From: Bacteroidales bacterium
Lineage (GTDB): Bacteria; Bacteroidota; Bacteroidia; Bacteroidales; F082
Assembly (NCBI GenBank): GCA_023229245.1
Contig: JALNZU010000012.1
Coordinates: 29,565-93,564 of the forward strand
DNA: 64,000 bases
Direction of reading: 5' to 3'
The notes under the pieces are model-generated. The model made no database searches and was not told the origin of the DNA. It saw only the letters and a list, made by a program, of their open reading frames with translations. The first letter of the stretch is position 1. Every line of letters starts with the position of its first letter. Both the position numbers and the translations under genes were made by a program. Positions 39,101 through 44,151 of this stretch are shown here, piece by piece.

Positions 39101-39352
39101 GGAGCCCAAGGAGATGTCGGGTTGAGTATATATGGGGCTTATGAAAATGACCAATTCTTGATAAATACCTGTGGAGAGGGAAGTATTGGAGGTATAATTG
39201 ATGGCCTTTGCGCAGAATTTTTTCCAAATAATGTATTGGATTACTTTAGAAATCTAATCGATATTAAAATTGAAAATGAATTTAATCTCACAAAGAAAAA
39301 ATGGACTCTGGATGTTGGATTATTCGAGAAATGTCCGAGCTTAAAAAAATAA
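33146..39352 (+). CDS. Giant secreted protein (2068 aa), TANFOR-like N-terminus
   Basis: It starts at an ATG with a strong ribosome site (AAAGGAG 12 bases upstream) inside the end of the barrel gene. Signal peptide to about residue 36; then a ~130-residue N-terminal domain (PVRINMVITPPYSTKLSDY) like those annotated TANFOR in Bacteroidota, from memory. Next come an FnIII-like domain (about 195-310), a Gly-rich linker (about 355-410), several CnaB/carboxypeptidase-regulatory-type beta domains (for example VTVLNEQGQPVFGATVNIGG and LQGRVTAQSGFLPIEGALVF), and a long beta-rich C-terminal half with no known domain. There is no T9SS sorting signal; the last residues are LFEKCPSLKK. Probably a surface or outer-membrane-bound protein exported with the flanking gene products. 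Confidence 0.75.
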   Translation: MSTLFNQIIAKTRLKQLTKRIIFTCLVMLPVVTLSQFAPVRINMVITPPYSTKLSDYTSRPDKVLVSLQNLSPDASTLKIYLHAELSGQSGIRIFTNPNYKPTSPITLQAGIPYTLTLNNIEEIFTGSQLSLEGITEYELIYGNGLPEDEYTICMQAFDFETDRPLSDEPPFGCSSPMIIGYFEPPIITSPWCNEEVEATEPQNIIFSWIRPAGTPLNIFYRLKMVEVFPPETDINDAMNSASHPIFFETDVPLNSFIYGPAQPALVNGKTYAFQVTAIDPTGQTSFRNEGKSEVCSFTYVEDESVYPQIDPTPDLPVVIIPPNVLPDDFELSPPTQITGNLMIKFPTNPHDSVYIGDFPGLGGGAIPGLPPSGQIEIPGYYTGGTGGGFNYNQINIVANTIGSNINLHNNSNGNQQGSGSVNTPFINENFGWGLPLIDLMNTKKYVFENTENKQHTKPLANMQIRLVARFASFEELDYTLAEHSFGVEHPTYDVNLSTGGASFYHGLDLTHTYYGDGFRYLNIVLDETITDEFGNFSFDFTNKFWTGLLKVDAIDGHNVPSGGTQMPGQGFFNPINSIVFPGAGMNPGQFNPGTGKPNIFGEHAPQKVNVHAAPPDLISGHSHYGYVCLKIEVVNQKFASPDIDIFAMPGDNIHLPTQIAKLKTYNMIVQVKANDEPEQIRPGNSSIPGARVSIFRDYGKVEQEVPAIIKYEGQKLDSRTYVNNTEFKDVAVDTTDVNGKAVFLNLVRHAYINPQYKIQILTRAGELVDTDYENTFYNYRERLEKLSDDQVSAIQTSADKVLYNHQYTIPIITREYVLKPLPPEIKGRTMAMSNLENIGMPGVTIKLLNQNGDGYLTNYLQFLIRCNTVEQTIPSMENGFFRFPYLPIKDNNGQYFYRRLWITHPLYKSRIYPPIGTQDLGGQKPYKLLLGELVDIKDVNLEPKELVNGYVEDEDGNPVTAYVRSGDSPYYKTELKQVIINPFPPAITVIHETFSVPAEPLEIVDLEVRPLSTKYFPQDTSYYPEQKAAKITVYSRLHRPEVTVLNEQGQPVFGATVNIGGFEAKTNNLGVARFKFAAAADQFILKITPSPAYAPIQVPIEIPVSKHTMALDPFILKKAKSLQGRVTAQSGFLPIEGALVFSELVTTDGSPLYIEATTNEQGNYLLQGIPNDMTGLLVQVIKEGSNPSYIGTTEYIEYPQTNPLRPMTKNFSLQVMTDWDLASLWKYPIAVTDFTERSEPGESEISYFISGYLTSPKPIGDLSVLQNDLKIPFAGVQVTKGNDNKPEPLANKILLEAMEIPLHVGQSYMATLYNYGNANLYGIFPKKLIELSKITAGLGGGLIEGHLKLNLSSFELEYQFSGQLFLGDDTTSSRITAFNTAFPYPLQNIRYPVFSISRFLNPVPVKSYKVFGFNASSDLSNSFLQNDVIRLKTVLHTQIPGGGPNSTLDLKIPAGSLVIKNTEINFEETPSSSLTFDLEKWKVHTTKPWRFDINENAIVLPEVLIITGQGVDAKVKNMKVRPTSLHEGQIQLEGGLTLGGIANVELSGSLEPVFNFDSSIGHYRISLVGSGDAVAGVVKNLMHTEPPRLEFESIGMLSNQTEAITINQTLRFYKVVDIPIQSIMTGPGFFSLKGSPELNIPGFSPPNTVVNFTKNKNKLMPQIDPLQGIIQAYGNVEFKLMHDFDRQVFKPDLYTSYGTISIKPAADEEEGPPVTFTGFLTKTPTACNIEIIKIDNNHFKGNTMQQMPAGINSMPVKEGSMHVVDNKWDILSYKAYTSSIEGIEEKLLDFKVYGAIDVSGDDIKVNNINTPLGGLSMVYDFRNGSLFGSLNMRYLPLGFATIYEGTASVRFDNNGYYFLLHLKHFGLGPGGGMPGFKGAFLVGKASPINPADLEPIQNNFRYNMPNFNSFAGLYVMGEKEIVNISINIIKKVLPIVDIHTAAGLGMFVNANFGQSTFAIGGYGYGKFKGSKIYTVEGLGVNCILGAQGDVGLSIYGAYENDQFLINTCGEGSIGGIIDGLCAEFFPNNVLDYFRNLIDIKIENEFNLTKKKWTLDVGLFEKCPSLKK

Positions 39353-39358
39353 TTTACC

Positions 39359-40870
39359 ATGAAAAAACTTATATTTATATATTGCCTCCTTGGACTTACG
39401 ATTGTTCTGCAGGCACAGCACATTAAGGTATTCAAGAGCAGCAGCCAAACCGATATTCCCAATTTAGAATGGATTATCACAGATATCCAAGACAGTATTT
39501 CCGAGCTGGAAATATTCCGAGCTCCCCATGATGCACAATCATTCGAGCAGATTGAAACACAGACATACTTCTTCAGTTATGCTGATACGCTTTTAATTGG
39601 CATCGTTGATACCACTCTGACCCAAAAAGGTGTCTGGCAGTATTATATTCGTATTCCCATGCTGGAAAAGGATACTATTAATTCGGACATTATGTTCGCA
39701 CACAATATGGGCTATTTGGCAGCTCCGGAAGTATACCATTTGCAGGCACAATCTGCTCAGGAAAGAAAAGCGATAGAGCTAAATTGGGAAGTTCGTAACC
39801 CTGCTACCATACTTTCCCAATCCATTTACCGCAGCCGCAATTATGACGACGGATTTGAGCTCGTAACCCGCCTGGGAGCTAATGCTCGCAGTTTTACGGA
39901 CGAGGTGAGCCGCGCCAATGAGCCATGGTTTTATTTCATAATGATTCATGATTATTTTGGATATCAACCGCCAAGTACGCGTGTATATGGAATCAGCACC
40001 TATGCCGAAGCTCCTCTTACTCCCTATGGGTTTACAGCAATTCAAAATGGCAAAGATGTAGTGCTGAACTGGGAGAAAACAAGTGACAACACCTTCAGTT
40101 ACCGTATTTATCGCCGAGAAAACGGAAAAGGTAAATTTTATCCCGTCGGAGAGCCATTTTATCTTCCCGGAGACAAGTTGACACGCACAGACAGCCATGC
40201 TATAAATGACAGTATTTTAAGTTTAGAATATTATTGTACAGCTATAAGTGACGGTTATATCGAAAGCTTGCCTACGGATACGGCTTATCTGTATTTTCCT
40301 GAAAATATTGTGGTAATTCCGCCAGCCGAATTTGACTATGTAATGGAACCCGATGGACAAATTCGCCTGTTTTGGACAGCAGCGGATGTATTCTCCAATA
40401 TAATCGGTTATAATCTTTTTAAGGTAGGAAGCGACAGCATTGCCAGAAAAATAAACGCCGAACCTATCATGGAAAATAGTTTTCTGGATAAGCCGGATAC
40501 TCAAGAAGAAATCATAACCTATCAGGTAGAATCGCTGAATCCGGCAGGTAAGCCTTCAGCCCTGAGAACGAGCATCACAGTGGAGAGATCAAATCCGCAG
40601 TATCAGTTACTTCTCTCTTATACACAAAAGGAAGACCGCATCATGTTGGAATGGATTCCACTGAGGCTTGAGGGTATAAAACAACTTCACATGATGCGGC
40701 AAAGCGGAGATGAGGATGCCTTACTACTGGCAAAAATCCCAAATGAACGTGCCTTCTATACCGACCAAAAGGTCAAGAGGAAAACCACTTATGTCTATAC
40801 TGTTGTCGCCGAAATGGAAGACGGCCGACAAATTATGGTAAATAGTGGACTAATAGTGCGTAAATTTTAG
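39359..40870 (+). CDS. Fibronectin type III-like repeat secreted protein
   Basis: 503 residues; signal peptide to about residue 20 (IVLQAQ). The rest is about four FnIII-like beta-sandwich repeats recognisable by recurring SIYRSRNYDDGFELV, RIYRRENGKGKFYPVG and LFKVGSD strands, each preceded by an ELNWE/VLNWE/RLFWT/MLEWI strand. It has no T9SS sorting signal and ends in VNSGLIVRKF. It lies 6 bases after the giant gene, so it is the third member of the operon. It may bind the giant protein or the cell surface; no enzyme motif is visible. Confidence 0.7.
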   Translation: MKKLIFIYCLLGLTIVLQAQHIKVFKSSSQTDIPNLEWIITDIQDSISELEIFRAPHDAQSFEQIETQTYFFSYADTLLIGIVDTTLTQKGVWQYYIRIPMLEKDTINSDIMFAHNMGYLAAPEVYHLQAQSAQERKAIELNWEVRNPATILSQSIYRSRNYDDGFELVTRLGANARSFTDEVSRANEPWFYFIMIHDYFGYQPPSTRVYGISTYAEAPLTPYGFTAIQNGKDVVLNWEKTSDNTFSYRIYRRENGKGKFYPVGEPFYLPGDKLTRTDSHAINDSILSLEYYCTAISDGYIESLPTDTAYLYFPENIVVIPPAEFDYVMEPDGQIRLFWTAADVFSNIIGYNLFKVGSDSIARKINAEPIMENSFLDKPDTQEEIITYQVESLNPAGKPSALRTSITVERSNPQYQLLLSYTQKEDRIMLEWIPLRLEGIKQLHMMRQSGDEDALLLAKIPNERAFYTDQKVKRKTTYVYTVVAEMEDGRQIMVNSGLIVRKF

Positions 40871-40903
40871 CGAATGAATTAAGATTCTATGCCTATCAAA
40901 AAA

Positions 40904-40928
40904 ACCGGTCGGGTACATCCCGACCGGT
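40904..40928 (-). terminator. Rho-independent terminator (copy in left repeat)
   Basis: A perfect 10-bp stem, ACCGGTCGGG with CCCGACCGGT and a 5-base loop. The T-run follows on the minus strand, so it was built for a minus-strand gene. It may also help end the plus-strand operon at 40870. Confidence 0.7.
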
Positions 40929-40951
40929 TAAGAATATCCATATGAGACCCT

Positions 40952-41097
40952 TTACTAAACGATAAATTTCCGTACAACAAGGGTGTTGGAATGGTGAATC
41001 AGTATGAAATAGGCACCTTCCTTATAGTTTTCTACCGAGAGTTGCGTATGTTGCAGGTTCGAACTTTGGAATGACTTAACCAATTGTCAGGCAAGGT
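40952..41097 (-). pseudogene. Remnant of a T9SS type A sorting domain
   Basis: The minus strand reads the same sorting-domain end as the gene at 44006-46951 (SSNLQHTQLSVENYK motif), but GGA has become TGA near the inner edge and the final Gln codon has become TAG. Only about 48 codons remain, with no upstream gene body. It is a duplicated and decaying 3' end. Confidence 0.75.
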
Positions 41098-41637
41098 GTG
41101 GATGGAGCGCAACTTAGGCGCTTCACGTGTAGCCACAGCCAGCAATGATGAGCAGGCTTACGGCGACCTATACCAATAGGGCCGTTTGGCCGATGGCCAC
41201 CAATGCCGCAACTCGGCCAAGACCACCACCCTGAGCAGCAGCAATGTGCCCGGACATAATAAATTCATCGTGGTTCCAAGTTATCCCTGGGACTGGCGCA
41301 GCCCTCAAAACCATATTTTATGGCAGGGGGTAAATGGCATCAATAACCCCTGTCCAACCGGATACCGTTTACCTACCAATACAGAATTGGATGCCAACGG
41401 CAAAGCTGGAGCACGAACAATGCTGCCGGCGCATTTGCTTCCCCGTTGCGCTTGCCTATTGTCGGCGGCCGCTTCAGCAGCAGTGGCTCGCTTGGCAAAG
41501 TTGGCTCATTCGGCGACTATTGGTCATCTTCGGTGGATGGCTCAGACGCCAGACTCCTCTACTTCGTCAGCGGCAATGCCTAGATGTTCAGCTACGATCG
41601 TGCGAACGGGCAGTCGGTTCGCTGCCTCAAGGATTAG
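41090..41637 (+). pseudogene. FISUMP (Fibrobacter major paralogous) domain pseudogene
   Basis: The translation starts GKVWMERNLGASRVATASND and DLYQ, then a stop (41177-41179) where the family has Trp, then GRLADGHQ, PWDWRSPQNHILWQG and CPTGYRLPTNTELDANG. Near 41400 the frame shifts by one lost base; the new frame continues SWSTNNAAGAFASPLRLP, GSFGDYWSSSVDGS, a stop at 41581-41583, then MFSYDRANGQSVRCLKD and the stop at 41635-41637. This is the whole FISUMP signature with two nonsense changes and one frameshift, and no N-terminal part or signal peptide. Its base composition is visibly richer in G+C than the flanks. Confidence 0.85.
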
Positions 41638-41820
41638 CCCGCAGGGCAGACCCTTTGATTGATTGAAACCCGTAGGGTTAACCCTTAGCCCCGCCGTTTC
41701 GCCTCCGGCGGGCGGCAAGGTAGACTTCAATTTGCAAAATCTCTTTGCCCTGTTTTAAACAATAGGACAACTGTTATATGATCTGAAACATTTGAGACAC
41801 ACAATTAACTATCTTTAAAA

Positions 41821-42445
41821 ATGAAGCAACTGATTGATCTAGAATAATGAGAATGGGAAGAGCACTTTAGGTTCTTTTTTCAATTTGAAGAACCATTTTT
41901 TGGTGTCAGCACACAAATTGATTGCACAAAAGCCTACGAGAAAGCCTAACAGCAGGGGCGTTCCTTTTTTTCTGTACTATCTGTACCGGGCACTGAGAGC
42001 TGCTAATGAAACGGAAAACTTTCGCTATCGGATAATTGACTATCAGGTTTTTCTATTCGATTATGTGCATGCATCGCCGACCATCAACCAGACAAACGGA
42101 ACTTTTGGCTTTGGCTATATGGATTACTACCGGAATGAGGATGTGTTTTATGCCGCTGCTTTGAAAGAGATTGAACGGGTGCAGAAATCAATCGACCTGA
42201 TGCCGGCATTCTCAGCTGAGAATGTGATTCATTTTTCGGCACTTCCATGGATTGATATCAGCGTACTCTCGCATACACGAAGCTTTTCATTTCCGGACAG
42301 CTTACCCAAAATATCATTCAGAAAAGTTACTGAACATGAAGGGGTAAAAACCATGCCGATCTCCGTTCACGTGCACCATGGCTTGGTAGACGGCTACCAT
42401 GTAGGGCTGTTTATATTGCGCTTTCAGGAGCTGATGAATGGGTAG
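41821..42445 (+). pseudogene. Chloramphenicol acetyltransferase-like protein, broken
   Basis: The trimeric CAT-like fold is recognisable. The first frame reads MKQLIDLE, two stops (41845-41850), EWEEHFRFFFQFEEPFFGVS, DCTKAYEKA, a stop at 41947-41949 and QQGRSFF. One extra T in the run near 41963-41969 moves the frame, after which FFLYYLYRALRAANETENF continues open to 42445. The C-terminal part keeps the catalytic HHGLVDG motif. The surviving open frame (41885-42445) would make only a protein without the native N-terminus, so acetylation of a xenobiotic is unlikely. Natural role of the parent: acetyl transfer to chloramphenicol or a related compound. Confidence 0.8.
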
Positions 42446-42531
42446 GTGGTGGGAATTAAAAATTACGAATTTATGGTAACGTAAAAATTATTTAGTGTTT
42501 TTATGTTCGAATAGGTAGTATCAGAACGAAA

Positions 42532-43179
42532 TTAAATATATTTATTAATAAAATCTATAATATCTTCTTTTATAAATTCCCAATACTTCCCTTTCAGGCA
42601 ATTCGGGTTAAAATCCGCATCTGCTATAGTAAAGTCCAGAAAGTTTTTAATGATTAGTTGTTCATTATGGTTATATGGATAACGCTGTTGATGTAACGAT
42701 AGCATTTCTTTTAGGTTATATTTATCAATGAGTTCGTGAAGGTCCCAAAAGTCTTTTTTACGCCCCCCTCTTTGTATTACATCAATCTTCATAGCAATTA
42801 TTTCCCCAATTGTTGCAAGGCGAATATTTTCATTGGTGTGAACAATATCGTGAATAAATGAATCGGTGTAAAATACATCCAATTTTATGGCATTATCTTT
42901 CGTTTTTCCAATCAGATAAGATGTTCCTAGGGGTGCAGGTGAATTTGAAAAAAAATCAACATAAGAAAAGCTGGATTTTAAATACTTCTCGATTTTTTCA
43001 AAATCAATAGACCCATAATCAACATCTGTAAAAAGGTCTATATCAACAGAAATGCGATGCCCTAATTGCAAACTTAAAGCCGTACCACCCACCAATCGAA
43101 AATCTGAAAACTCTTCAGCATTCATTAGTCTTATAAGAACCTGCTTTAATGAAATACTTACTGTATTGAAATAGAGCAT
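42532..43179 (-). CDS. AbiEii/AbiGii-type nucleotidyltransferase toxin
   Basis: 215 residues. It has the nucleotidyltransferase signature LVGGTALSLQLGHRISVDID with the paired aspartates, IKLDVFYTD with the third acidic residue, and IIAMKIDVIQRGGRKKDFWD, typical of AbiEii toxins that transfer nucleotides to tRNA or other targets. Its start codon abuts the stop of the XRE gene (43179/43180), the classical order antitoxin then toxin. The partner is not the usual AbiEi antitoxin. Likely roles: phage defence or stabilisation of the island. It is intact although the genes around it are broken. Confidence 0.88.
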   Translation of the reverse strand: MLYFNTVSISLKQVLIRLMNAEEFSDFRLVGGTALSLQLGHRISVDIDLFTDVDYGSIDFEKIEKYLKSSFSYVDFFSNSPAPLGTSYLIGKTKDNAIKLDVFYTDSFIHDIVHTNENIRLATIGEIIAMKIDVIQRGGRKKDFWDLHELIDKYNLKEMLSLHQQRYPYNHNEQLIIKNFLDFTIADADFNPNCLKGKYWEFIKEDIIDFINKYI

Positions 43180-43668
43180 TTAAATCGAGTTTTTTAATTT
43201 AATCGGCAATGTTGATTTTGCAGAAAGAGCTTGTTCAATTTTCTTCATGCCATAAAAACGAGTGATTTCTTCTTTTTCTTCTTTGTTTCCTCTCTCAAAG
43301 ACTCTTTTGATGATGGAATCGGCATAGCTTTCCCAATCTAATTTTTCAACATCAGTATCCCAGAATAATGATTTTCTGATTTTCTGCAGATTGGGAGTTC
43401 TTTTTGGGAGTTTTAACTTTTCTCTCTCAATGTCGAAATAGGCCTGTAACACTACTAACTCACCCTCTTTTAAACCGAGTTCTTTTTCAATCTTTAAAGC
43501 CAAAGAAGTAGGTAAATTTCGTTTACCTTTTATAATCGCATTAAATGTTTGAGGGAATTCACCCACAGCCATTGAAAATGGCCGCTGTTTTAGCCCTCTT
43601 TTCAACAGTTCTCTCCCCAGAACAATTCCCGGATGAATGCCTTTATATTTCTTACTTAAAGATTTCAT
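43180..43668 (-). CDS. XRE/HigA-like antitoxin
   Basis: 162 residues. The N-terminal half is a HigA/VapI-type helix-turn-helix (GIHPGIVLGRELLKRGLKQ; FPQTFNAIIKGKRNLPTSLA). The C-terminal half (about 90-162) is charged and probably binds the toxin. It lies directly before the AbiEii-type gene. A palindrome over the promoter (43678-43695) suggests that it represses its own operon. Confidence 0.85.
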   Translation of the reverse strand: MKSLSKKYKGIHPGIVLGRELLKRGLKQRPFSMAVGEFPQTFNAIIKGKRNLPTSLALKIEKELGLKEGELVVLQAYFDIEREKLKLPKRTPNLQKIRKSLFWDTDVEKLDWESYADSIIKRVFERGNKEEKEEITRFYGMKKIEQALSAKSTLPIKLKNSI

Positions 43669-43672
43669 TTTG

Positions 43673-43695
43673 CAAATATAAGCATATTTGCTTAT
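43673..43695 (-). promoter_or_regulatory. Promoter -7 box with overlapping operator of the toxin-antitoxin operon
   Basis: On the minus strand TATATTTG (43673-43680) matches the -7 box and ends 4 bases before the antitoxin start codon (43668). It overlaps a perfect palindrome, ATAAGCA-N4-TGCTTAT (43678-43695), the size of an XRE dimer site. Binding there would block the promoter. The very short distance to the start codon implies a nearly leaderless mRNA. Confidence 0.55.
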
Positions 43696-43801
43696 ATATC
43701 GAAATTAAAATTAGTTTTGTCCATCACATTCAAGTTTTTCTTTTAGCGCTAAATGCATGGTTATGTCCATTAATTTTTAAAACATAGATTAGATTAATCC
43801 A

Positions 43802-43874
43802 CTGTTCTAATTTATTCAAGAAAAGTAGAATAATAATGTGTGCTATTCTACTTTTCTTGAATAAATTAGAACAG
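43802..43874. repeat. Perfect 31-bp inverted repeat with 11-base loop
   Basis: Left arm 43802-43832 (CTGTTCTAATTTATTC...) and right arm 43844-43874 are exact reverse complements; the loop is ATAATGTGTGC. The stem is AT-rich and much longer than an ordinary terminator, with no T-run. Candidates: a small MITE-like element, a recombination site, or a structured RNA upstream of the toxin-antitoxin operon. Confidence 0.85.
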
Positions 43875-43925
43875 GAAAGAAGGAGCCAAGATAGTAATAC
43901 CCATAAAAGGGTGTTACATTTTGGT

Positions 43926-44151
43926 AATGAAACAAGATTCTATGCCCATCAAAAAAACCGGTCGGGATTTATCCCGACCGGTTAAGAATATCCATATGAG
44001 ATCCTTTACTGAACGACAAATTTCCGCACCACAATGGTGTCAGAATAGTGAATCAGTACAAAATATGCACCTTTTTTATAGTTTTCTACTGAGAGTTGCG
44101 TATGTTGCAGGTTTGAACTTTGGAATGACTCAACCAATTGTCCGGCAAGGT
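43926..44151 (+). repeat. ~225-bp direct repeat, right copy
   Basis: Partner of 40873-41097. This copy is part of the intact gene at 44006-46951 and its terminator, so it is presumably the parental copy. Confidence 0.85.
43957..43982 (-). terminator. Rho-independent terminator of the T9SS type A protein gene
   Basis: A 10-bp perfect stem (ACCGGTCGGG/CCCGACCGGT), 6-base loop, then a run of seven T on the minus strand, 24 bases after the stop codon. Confidence 0.85.

Larger units (their letters stand above)
40873..41097 (+). repeat. ~225-bp direct repeat, left copy
   Basis: Near copy of 43926-44151 in the same orientation, with about 25 differences and one 1-base gap by eye. It covers the terminator and the last ~50 codons of the type A sorting domain of the gene at 44006-46951. 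The right edge, GGCAAGGT, coincides with the start of the FISUMP pseudogene. Confidence 0.85.
43669..44005. other. 337-base gap between antitoxin and T9SS protein genes
   Basis: It holds, from left to right, the antitoxin operator, a perfect 31-bp inverted repeat (43802-43874), the left edge of the right direct-repeat copy (43926) and a minus-strand terminator (43957-43982). No gene was seen. Confidence 0.6.

Noticed and set aside
41334..41730. Several open frames on both strands (110 and 62 residues)
   Set aside because: They are shadows of the G+C-rich FISUMP pseudogene.
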